Under the pieces are notes generated by a model that worked only from the letters and a program-made list of their open reading frames with translations, was not told the origin of the DNA and searched no databases. From Owenia fusiformis (taxonomy: Eukaryota; Annelida; Polychaeta; Sabellida; Oweniidae): a stretch of 64,000 bases of DNA. Within the stretch, counting starts at the first letter, position 1. The number at the start of each line of letters is the position of its first letter. Position numbers and translations under genes: made by a program. Shown here in pieces: positions 13,001 through 25,000 of the stretch. The stretch is from assembly GCA_903813345.2 (NCBI GenBank), contig CAIIXF020000011.1:18647754-18711753 (forward strand), read 5' to 3'.

Positions 13001-16000
13001 CTTCATCACAATAGCTTAATTCACAGAATTCACGACGATAAGGTCCGCCATTTGTGACAACGGTACCGGACTCTACCGTTGTCAAGGTGTTCCAATGTTT
13101 GTCTGATAACCATCATATGTTTGATTGGATGTGCTTCGCATTCAGGGTTGCCATTGTCTAGTTAGGACACCTTTCAATGTGTGAATATTTTGATTGTTTC
13201 AAGGAGTCATTTTACCTATAACAAGTTTAATTGTATTCAGACAGTCTTTGCATCTGTGTTGACATATTTATGTTCGTAAAAATGATGTGAATAAAAAGCA
13301 TAAAATAAATATGATTTGTTGAAATATAGAAATAACATGACACAACTCAGTATCTATTCTTGTTTTTTAATATGGTGTAAAGATCATCTTGTTTAGCATG
13401 TTTAATGATTAAATTCAATGTCATGAATAAGCAAATCATTTTGACATTTTAGATTGAAGATTTTATGCAAAATACATCTTTACCATATTCGCTGTAAAAA
13501 GCGCCCAGGGCACTTTTGAAATTGAAATTCCCATTGTAACGCATTACAAAGAGTGCCCATATATGCCTCTATATGAATTTTATCACGCTTAGCATCTCTG
13601 ACTCTGTTATATGATTGTTCTATTTATTTATTGTCCCAGATGTGACTTGGTTAGAAGGACAGAACAAAGGGGAGACATTCTACCAGGGTCTGTCAGAAGA
13701 TGAATCGACTAAAGAATTGTTGCAATCTCTACACAACGTCGTTGAAGGTTCGTAAATATTTCCGAAAAACTTACTTTTTTTGTTTTCCTTTATTTTATTC
13801 AAACCATGCTATGTTTGTAAATCAACCATTTGAAAACTGAAGTTTGAATTTACCGTAAAATGTATAATGACTTAGAAAATTAGTTATGATGTTGAAATAT
13901 GTCATAGATGAAATAAATAAAATGTTTTTGTTGCTTATAGAATTACAGCCCATAGTGCAGCAGCATTTGCATCACTTCAGTTTGTATGACTTCCTGTGGA
14001 AAGATGATATGCACGGAGACTTTTACGAGTTTATCAATCATGATCCTGGACTTGTTGCAATTCAAAGAGAGGTTGAACGCCTTTTGAGAATTGAAAAGAA
14101 GGTAATCTATAGAAAATATATTATCTGATAACAATGCATTATCATGACTGTTTATAGGAGACATGAATTCCTGTCTATGCACAGGTTTCATATGAAGAGA
14201 GATTTATATAAAATATACATAATTTGGATTTCTATGTAAGAAAAATGGTAACTTTAATTTAAATTTAACTTCTTAATAAGTCTAGAAACTTAATGAATTC
14301 AACTTGAAATAGCAAAATATTCAACTCATGTATGACTACAGCTTAAGAAATGGTAACAATCTTTTCTCTATATATAGGTGATGCGAATCCCCTTGGTGTT
14401 ACCTGTTGGATCTATCTGTCTACAAACAAGCCCTGTAAAGGATGCACTGCATGGCTTTGCTATGGCCTGGAAAACTCAGTATGCTTCTGTCCTCCATGAA
14501 GAAGCTAAGGTAACAGCAATTTTTCACTTGACCATACTGTAGAAACAAAGATTGTGGTGGTGACATATTGTTATAGTCCCTTTTGTGGATGGTGTTCAGT
14601 GGGTGGCGTTTGGCATTCGGCATCAGTAACAAATGGCAGGTGGTGACATTTTGCATGTTAATGCCTTGTTTGAGCTTAAAAGTAATTTACATAAATGTGG
14701 GCCATGATCAGAAATATGAATATTCATTTCCCTGGCCTAATTCTTTGTATTTTAGTATTTTATTTAATACATGTGACTGAGATTTGTTCAAAAAATATTA
14801 AAAATTAATGTGTCAGAAACACGAGAAAAATTCAATTCCTTATATTTTCTAGAAAAAATTAGATGCAGCTTTATTGTATCGATCAAATGTAAGACAACGC
14901 CTGGAGTTGCATGTTTCCACCCTAGACCAGCTGAACAGCACACTACATTTACTGGAGGAGCTGCGTGATATGGAAAACAAGATTGATGAAATATATCTGC
15001 CTATAGAGACAATGTATGCCAATCTCAGGTAAGAATATCTTCCTATAGAGACCATGTATGCCAATCTCAGGTAAGAATATCTTCCTATAGAGACAATGTA
15101 TGCCAATCTCAGGTAAAAATATCTTCCTATAGAGACAATGTATGCCAATCTCAGGTAAAAATATCTTCCTATAGAGACTATGTATGCCAATCTCATGTAA
15201 ATATATCTGCCTATAGATACTATGTATGCCAACCTCGGGTAAATTAATCTGCCTATATATATATAGAAAGTGTATCCCAACCTCAGGTAAATATATTATA
15301 AAATTCAAAATGTGCTCAAATTAATTATATATTTATCATGTCATATTCCTGATATGATTTCTTGCTCTATACAGTATTTAAAAATGATTGAATTATTACT
15401 GTTGTGAATCCAAATTCCTGTTTAAGAGCTGAGGTGAGACAAGTTGGAAGATTAGTTGATAAAAACATGGACTATTTTCAATTTTCAGGGAATTTGAGTT
15501 GAGGCTACCAAGGCAAGAAGTTGAGGAGGTTGATGGACTTAGAGATAGATGGCAGGACCTGCTAGAGCTTGCTGATGAGTGCCGTCACACACTTTTAAAG
15601 GAACGTCGAGGAGCATTTGAACAGGAACTTGATAAGCAAGTCAAGGTAAGTGCAAGGACAACACTACAAGTATTTATCATCACTTTTATTTGTCCTGTAC
15701 CTGTTTATGTAGGCATGTTGGTTTTTGATTAATAAAGCTATATTATTTGCAAGCTCATTGTTGTCTTGATTTGGGTCTTACAAGTGATTATGAATATCCC
15801 TTTTAAAAAATTTGGTCTTGTTTTTATTCCAGACATTTGTAGTTGAGGTGATCCAGTTCCGTAATGCATTTGATGCCCAGGGCCCAGCAATACCTGGTAT
15901 TCCCCCCTCAGAAGCTGTTGCCAGGCTACATAACTTTCAGAATAGGTACACCCTGTATGACTCCAAGCGTAGGACACTAGATTCTGTCTCTAGGTTGTTT

Positions 16001-19000
16001 GGGATACCCTGTAAACCTTTCCCTGAGCTGGACCGCACAGGCGAGGTAAGATAAGAGGCAATCAGAATTTAGGTTTGCATTGGTTATTTTGAAAATACAT
16101 GTAAAATTGAGTGATAAGAATTGTATTATTTTGTTTGTTTATTTGTATGATGAATATTTGAATAGCCGTTCATGAGTAGATTTTTAATTGAAAAATATTG
16201 AAATACTGGTTGGCTCAATAGTAAGTTTATAGCTATTATTATTGTACTGTGTAAACATACTTTTGGGGTCACCCTGTATAAATGCTATGTATTTCAGCTG
16301 TAAATGTGTAAATATTTTATTATCCAGGAGCTAGTTTTGCTGGGGCTGCTGTACGGATTGTTCCAGAAGTTCATCAGGTTTGATTCGTTGTTCAGAGACA
16401 CCTTGTGGGCAGAAGTTGACTTAGAGGCAGCAACTAAAGAGGTCAGCACTGCTATTGAATATTAAATTATCATGAATTTTTACAAATATTTTTGGCTTCT
16501 TACCATATTAGGGAATGCATGAGTGTGTTTCTCCCTAGAATTTTTGCGTTAACATTTTACATCCAAAAGGTCTAGAAACTTGAGTAAGATTTTTTGGTAC
16601 ACACAATACAATACAATATCAAAAAGCCAAAAAGCCCATCCAATTCTGATTTGTGTTGTTTATGTATTATATAGGTTGAATCGTATTGGGATGAGTGCCT
16701 GGCTCTGCCCAGTAAATTGAAAGACTGGGATGCTTACAATGAAATGAAGAATGCCATGCAGCAATACCTAGATGTGTTCCCCCTGCTTCATAAACTGGCA
16801 TCTAAGGTATGTTCATGTTTAAATTAGTTTGTCATTTTTAGGACAGTTCATTGACAAGGGGTTTCCTCATTAGGGTAGGCAGAGTAGAATAAATAATCTG
16901 GCTCAATAATTACCAAAAGTCACCCCTTGGCTACCTTAAGGTGGGTCATGTAGAATGAGTTAGTTTGGACTTCTAAATATAGACTTTTATTATATTCAAA
17001 TACAGTGAAGCTTAAAGATTCTGATAACCCTACCTGCCCACCTTAATTTAACAGGAATAAAAGGATCACTTTGGGGTGATATCGAAACTTACATGAAATT
17101 ATTATATAGAAATATGAAATTATTGCATAGAAAGACAACCAGCTTTGGAGAGACAATTTGTAAAATAAGCATGATTTACTGTTAGGAGTATTATTAGCAC
17201 ATTGTTGCTTTAAAATTAAATGAATATACTTCTGTGGTTATAGCATCATGTTTTACTTATGAATGCCTAGATATTACTGGTATTAGATATATGTAAAATG
17301 CATGCATATTTGTTCAATTATCATTCAAGTTATTAAGCTAAATATCTGTTTGTATGTATGACTGATATTATATATTCTGCATTATGTTTATTATGTTACG
17401 TTCCAAAATAACAGAAAGTAAAAACAGCAATTAAAATATGATAACAATATATTTATATTTTGAAAACTAAATAATATAACAATAATATAAAGGAGGTTTA
17501 ATACTTAAGTGATGTCCAATCAACGATACGGCTTATTCTTGATGTCGATAAATGTCGTTGACGATCCTTGGGAATGTTCCAGATCACAAAATGTTTTAAT
17601 AATCGTTAATAGTTCTCCAATGTTTGTAATAATCCAATAATGTTTGTTGTAATCCTATAATGTTCGTATCCAATAATGTTTGATGATAATCCACAAATGT
17701 TTGATGATAATCCACAAATGTTTAACGATAATCCACAAATGTTTATGATAATCCACGAATGTATATGATAATCCGTATATAGTGTGTGTTATAATATATG
17801 TCCATATAAAGTCCTCAGGTTGTATGTTTGCACTGTTATAAATGTTCCCAAAGTAGGTGTCTGTAATTTTCTGCTAAGAAGATGTCCTTTTGATAGACTT
17901 TGAAATTCTGCTGCCAGCCCAAATCAGCTCTCTCATTATATAGTGCAAAGGCATAGTCCAGATGTTTCAAGAAGTTACGATTTCTAGAAAATAACACTGA
18001 TTGGACATCTTAAGTCACATGATTCAATCTTGATTAAATGATTACAGTTCCAGTACTTTCTAGAAGGCCAAGAGTTAATGAGTCATTCAGTTCAGTTATG
18101 TTTACAAGATATAATGTCATTGTGACCTTGACTTGACCTAAGATCTCTAATGAAGATCAGTTACAGTGTATGCATATTGATAAACTAAACTTAATGTGAA
18201 TATAATTGAATATAATACTGTAACACCTCCCTCCTTAAAAGAAAAGTTTTGAATACAATGAAAAACTTTTACAATAATATCTGGTGTAGCGAGGGTTACA
18301 ATTTTTTAAAGATGAGGTTGAGACTTACATAACATTTGTTTACAATAGTCAAATACAATAATATTTATATAGTTACAGACTGAGTAAAACCCAAAAACAT
18401 ATTACAATAATATTATCAAATCACACTCTAAGTACAATCTTTTTATTATATCAATAAAAAGCCTTAGGCAAATGCAGTATAAATCAAATAGCCTCTTAAA
18501 AATAGAGACATTACACTCTTGAAAGAGTGTCAGCAATTAAATTATCCTTGCCTTTGATGTGTCTTATGTCAAGATTGTACTCTGACAATAACAGACTCCA
18601 CCTCAACAATCTACGATTCTTGTTCTTCATTCTATGAAGGAATGTCAGCGGATTGTGATCAGTAAATACAGTAACTGCATGAACTGGTGCACTAACATAT
18701 ACTTCAAAATGTTGTAATGACAGAAGTAATGCTAGACATTCCTTTTCTATGGTGGAGTAGTTTTTCTGATGTTTATCAAATTTCTTTGAATAATAACACA
18801 CTGGATGATCAATACCATCCCTTTCTTGTAATAGGACAGCTCCCATTCCTACATCAGAAGCATCTACTTGAATCTTGAATGGCTTGCTAAAATCAGGTGC
18901 AACAAGCACTGGTTCTTCACTTAGTATGGCCTTGATTTTATCAAAGGCTGTATGACATTGCTCAGACCACACATATTTGATGTTTTTCCCAAGTAAATTG

Positions 19001-22000
19001 GTCAATGGAAGAGCAATTGAAGAGAAATTTGGACAAAACTTCCTATAAAAGCCAGCCATTCCAAGACTTCTCATCAACTCTTTCTTGTTAGTAGGAACTG
19101 GGAGTTGTATTATTGATTCCACTTTGGCACTCACTGGTTTAACATGCCCTTGACCTACCACATGGCCCAGATATTCAACTGTGGCTTTACAAAATTCACT
19201 TTTAGCCAAATTGATGGTTAAATTGGCTAAAGAGATTCTTTCAAACAACTTACGCAGCAAACACATGTGTTCATCAAAAGTGTCAGAATAGACAATTACA
19301 TCATCGATGTAGACACCAGTGTTTTCAAGATCTGCTAATAAGCCATTCATCATTCTTTGAAATGTGGCAGGTGCATTTTTCATTCCAAATGGCATAACTT
19401 TAAATTGGTACAAACCATCTGGAGTAACAAAGGCAGATACCTGTTTTGCTCTTTCAGTTAATGGAACCCCTAGGAATCCTTTGAGGAGATCAAATTTACT
19501 GACATATTTAGCAGTTCCAATTTTGTCAATACAGTCGTCAATTCGTGGTATGGGATAAGAATCGGTCTTTGTTACTCGATTCACTTTGATATAATTAACT
19601 ACTAGCCTACGTCCACCATTTGATTTTGGTACAATGAAAGCAGGTGAACTCCATGGGCTATTGCTCTTTTCAATTATGTCATTTTCTAACATATAATTGA
19701 CCTCAGCTCTCAAATCTTCTGATTTTGATGGATTTACTCTGTAAGCATGTTGCTTAATAGGGGTTACATCTTGGACTTCAACATCATGATAAGCTATAGA
19801 TGTCTTAGTCGGTACATCAGAGAAGATATCAGTGAACTCATGAATTAAGTCTGTGACTTGCTGTTTTTGATCATTTGTCACATGGTGCAATTTATGATCT
19901 AGATTTGATAATACTTCAGAGTTCTTTAGCCTAGACAAACCTTTGATATCTTCATAGTCTAAATCAGTATAAGTGATATCATCTGAATCTTGTAGATCAG
20001 TTTCTTTGACAAGGGCAGGTGCCAAAGTGACAACAGGTTTAACTGAGCCAGGCTCTTTGTCTGGCTCAAAGTACCTTTTCATCATATTGATGTGACACAG
20101 TTGTGTTTCTTTGCGCCTATCTGGAGTTTTGACAATATAATTGAGGTCATTGACCTTGGAATCCACTACATAAGGACCAAAGAATTTTGCTTGTAGCGGA
20201 TTTGTCTGAAGTGGCAGTAATATAAGAACTTTGTCACCAGGCTGGAATGATCTTTCTTTGACTTTTCTATCGTACCAAGTTTTCATTTTATCTTGGTTTT
20301 TAAGCAAATTTTCTTTGGCTATTTCACAAGCCTTTGATAGGCGCTCTTTAAACCCAGTGACATAGTTCAATAGATTAAACTTTTCAGTTTCTGCCAGCCA
20401 CTTTTCTTTGAGCAATTTAAGTGGACCACGCACAGAATGACCAAATACTAGCTCAAATGGACTGAACCCTAAAGATTCTTGCTTAGCTTCTCTTGTAGCA
20501 AACAGAAGCAAGGGTATGCCCTCATCCCAGTCTTTCTCATATTCAAAACAGAAAGCTCTAATCATGGTCTTAAGCGTCTGATGGTAACGCTCTAGAGCTC
20601 CTTGAGACTCTGGGTGATAGGCACTTGACTTACACTGTTTGATACCCAAGGTATCCATGACTTGTTGGAATAAGCCTGACATGAAATTTGAGCCCTGATC
20701 AGACTGCAGATCTTTTGGCAGTCCAACTAAGGTGAAAAATTTGATGAGTGATTTCACTATGTTTTTGGCTTTGATATTTCTAAGTGGAATAGCTTCTGGA
20801 AACCGTGTGGCCATACAAAGAATAGTGAGTAAATATTGATTACCAGATTTTGTTTTTGGTAATGGACCAACACAGTCAATAAGAACCTTACTAAATGGTT
20901 CATCGAATGCAGGTATAGGGTGTAAAGGTGCAGTTGGAATTTTCTGGTTAGGTTTCCCTACCATTTGACATGTATGACAAGACCTACAATACTCTTGGAC
21001 ATCTTGTTTTAATTTGGGCCAATAGAACTGATTGAGTATTTTATGGTATGTTTTAGTTACTCCTAAATGACCTGCCATGGGAGAATCATGAGCTAGACTC
21101 AAGATTTCCTTATGATATGATTTTGGGACAACAATTTGATGCACAATTGCCCAATCATCTTCAGGGGAAGCTTCAGGAGGTCTCCACTTTCGCATTAATA
21201 TGCCATCCTTTTTGTAGAAACAAACAGGGACCTTGTCAGCTTCATCAATAGTAAGACATCTTTTATGAAGATCAATGAGTGATGGATCATGCTCTTGTTC
21301 ATAGATTAACATGTGTTTAGAATGAGGATCATTTTTCAAAGAATCACTATCAGAAATAGAGGATGAAACCTCAGAACTAGAAGAGGATGAAACCTCAGAA
21401 CAAGGAGGGGATGAAACCTCATGAACACTAGCAGAAGAAGATGAAACTTCATCAGAACTAGCAAGAGCGGGCGAAACCGCATTAAAATAGTGATCCTGCT
21501 CAGAAGGTGAATCACCCCTGGCAATAGGCTTTTTCAATGAAGAATATGCCTCATTAGATCGCTGCTTGGCTTGAACAATAGGCTGTTTCAATGAAGAATT
21601 TGCCTTTAAAATAGGATAAGGACCATCTTTAACAAGTGGTGAGTGACATTCATCATCAAACAAGGAGCTTAAAAACCCACTATCAAAGTCATCTCCCACA
21701 GACGAATCCCCGCTATTAGCTAACTTTTTAGCCATAGCCCTAGTAACAGCACAAGCAGGATATATATCAGAGTCCTCTTGGACAGAATCCTCAATAGAAC
21801 AAGGCTGATCTGAAACAATGGGGTCTAATGATACCTTACCCCCAGCTAAATCATTGCCTAAAAGCAATGCGACTCCTTCAACAGGAAGTTGTGGCCTAAC
21901 ACCAACAATAACTGGCCCTTTGACTAACTCTGATGTGATATGAATACGATGGAGGGGAACTTTAGTAAATCCTAATTCAATGCCTTGCATCAAAATATGG

Positions 22001-25000
22001 GTACCTGTGAATGACTCCTCAGATAAAGGAAGGACACCTTCTAACAACAAAGTCTGGGATGCACCCGTGTCTCTAAGAATCTTAACAGGCTTTGAATTGG
22101 TATCATCACTTGAAAGTGACACAAATCCTTCCGACATGAAAGGCTTATAATCCTCCATAATATCACTATGAGTAGATTTCTCAGTATGAGTATATGAATC
22201 CCAAACAATGGGCTTTCTTGAAATGGGAACAGTAGCACAACCATTTGAATGAGCAGAACCAGACATCTCTCTTCTATTCTTAATCCTATAGCATTCAGAA
22301 ATAAGATGACCAGGCTTTTTACAATAGTTACAGGTGACATTTGATGTTGGACCTGACGATTTTGATTGATCTGATTTTGAGCTAGAACTCTGTGATGAAT
22401 TAGACTGGTCTTTTGCTTTGTTTGATGTATTTGATGATGAGGACTGATTTGATTTAGAGTCATATGAAGGTTTGTTACCCTGATAACCTCTAAAGTTAGG
22501 ATTGCCCTTGATAAAACTACCCTTATGAGTAAGAGCATAATCATCAGACAGGGTGGCAGCTTGACTTAAAGTTTCTACCTTGTGTTCATCTAAGTAAGTT
22601 CTAATGTGATACTGAACACAGTTTTTAAATTGTTCTATTAGCATAAGCTCTCTGAGCTTTTTAAACTCTTCAGATACATCTTTAGAGACAAGCCACCTGT
22701 CAAAAAGCTGCTCTTGCTCTCGAGCAAACTCAACATGGGTTTGGTCACTCTGTTTGTGGGCATTTCTAAATTTCTGTCTGTAAGCTTCTGGCACTAGTTC
22801 ATAAGCTTTAAGAATTGCATTTTTAATTAGGTCATAATCAGAGCATGCTTCTGCTGAGAGAGAGGCAAATATTTCACTCGCTTTACCAATGAATACACTC
22901 TGAAGCATAACTGGCCATGCTGATTTAGGCCAGTCTAGGCTCTGAGCGACTTTTTCAAAATGTGTAAAGTATTTATCAACATTTTTCTCTTGAAATTTAG
23001 GTACAAATTTGAGAAATTTTGAAGCATCAAACCTATTTTCAAAATGCTGATGCATAGTAGCATGTTCCTCAGTTTTGGATTTAGCTTCTATCTCAAGACG
23101 TTTTAATTCAATTTCTTTTTGAATTTCTTGTTCTCTTATTTCTTTTTCATTTTGCATTTCTTGTTCTCTTAATCTTATTTCTTTTTCATTTTGCAATTCT
23201 TTCTCTCTCAATTCTCTAATTTCTCTTTCATTTTGTTGTTGTGTTCTAATTTCAAGCTCTCTCAATTCAAGTTCTTTGAGCCTAATAGGATCAACTTGCT
23301 CAACATGCTGGGCTGGCTGCTCAGGCAGAAGTGATTCTGCGACCAAATATTGAAGTACAAAGTTTTTAATTGTATCCTTTTTGTATGAGCTTTTGACTGA
23401 CAGGCCAACATGTTTTGCAATTGCCAGAAGTTCAGTTTTCTTTAAATCATCAAATTCCTCCAAAGAGGGCGCTTCTAAAAATGTCTCAACCTCAAAACTC
23501 ATTTTCGATTAATTGCTGTCTTCACAATTTTAAATGAACAAGTTTTGGATTTTGAATTTAAAATATTTGTATTCTAGCTTGTTGTAGTTGGATCCCGGAC
23601 GAGCCCCCAATTTCTGTTACGTTCCAAAATAACAGAAAGTAAAAACAGCAATTAAAATATGATAACAATATATTTATATTTTGAAAACTAAATAATATAA
23701 CAATAATATAAAGGAGGTTTAATACTTAAGTGATGTCCAATCAACGATACGGCTTATTCTTGATGTCGATAAATGTCGTTGACGATCCTTGGGAATGTTC
23801 CAGATCACAAAATGTTTTAATAATCGTTAATAGTTCTCCAATGTTTGTAATAATCCAATAATGTTTGTTGTAATCCTATAATGTTCGTATCCAATAATGT
23901 TTGATGATAATCCACAAATGTTTGATGATAATCCACAAATGTTTAACGATAATCCACAAATGTTTATGATAATCCACGAATGTATATGATAATCCGTATA
24001 TAGTGTGTGTTATAATATATGTCCATATAAAGTCCTCAGGTTGTATGTTTGCACTGTTATAAATGTTCCCAAAGTAGGTGTCTGTAATTTTCTGCTAAGA
24101 AGATGTCCTTTTGATAGACTTTGAAATTCTGCTGCCAGCCCAAATCAGCTCTCTCATTATATAGTGCAAAGGCATAGTCCAGATGTTTCAAGAAGTTACG
24201 ATTTCTAGAAAATAACACTGATTGGACATCTTAAGTCACATGATTCAATCTTGATTAAATGATTACAGTTCCAGTACTTTCTAGAAGGCCAAGAGTTAAT
24301 GAGTCATTCAGTTCAGTTATGTTTACAAGATATAATGTCATTGTGACCTTGACTTGACCTAAGATCTCTAATGAAGATCAGTTACAGTGTATGCATATTG
24401 ATAAACTAAACTTAATGTGAATATAATTGAATATAATACTGTAACAATTACCACAGAAAGAGGTTTGTTTATATAAATCTAGAATTGTTAAATTTTTATA
24501 GAACTGTTTATGTTGTTGAAATATTATGAAACTAATACCTGAATATTATGTAAGCCCAGTTTATTAACAAACAAATGACCTATGACCCAAGGACTTAAGC
24601 CAATGACATGACTATTGACAAAATAAGAATAGACCATTAAAGAAACTATAAAAACATTCAAACTGAGAAAGTAAATTATGAATAGACAGTGAAAGTAGAC
24701 TATGAAAGCAGATTATCAAAGTATACTATGAAAGCAGACTATTAAAATAGACTATGAAAGCAGATTATCAAAGTAGACTATGAAAGCAGACTATTAAAAT
24801 AGACTATGAAAGCAGATTATCAAAGTAGACTATGAAAGCAGACTATTAAAGAAGACTATGAATACAGACAAAGCAGACTGAGGAAGTAGACTGTGAATAC
24901 AGACTATTAAAGTAGACTATGAAAGCAAACTGAGAAAGTAGACTATGAATACAGACTATTAAAGTAGACTATGAAAGCAAACTGAAAAAGTAGACTATGA

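Larger units (their letters stand above)
17394..24446 (-). mobile_element. Intact Ty3/gypsy-type LTR retrotransposon, Gmr1-like gene order
   Basis: 7,053 bp, flanked by 832-bp LTRs (17394-18225 and 23615-24446) that look identical base for base, inside a 4-bp target duplication ATTA (17390-17393 and 24447-24450). It carries a tRNA-Pro primer site, a polypurine tract and one uninterrupted gag-pol frame, and is inserted antisense in intron 16807-26320 of the heavy chain. The pol order is protease, integrase, reverse transcriptase, RNase H. That is the arrangement of the Gmr1 group of Ty3/gypsy elements, unlike usual gypsy elements where integrase is last. Identical LTRs and an open frame imply very recent insertion. 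Confidence 0.95.

Noticed and set aside
14849-15308. Minus-strand frames of 143 and 119 residues with repeated motifs
   Set aside because: They are produced by the 42-bp tandem repeat opposite a real exon; the repetition explains the open frames.
22041-22544. Second minus-strand frame within the gag-pol region
   Set aside because: Overlaps the zinc-knuckle and protease part of the real frame; no domain of its own.
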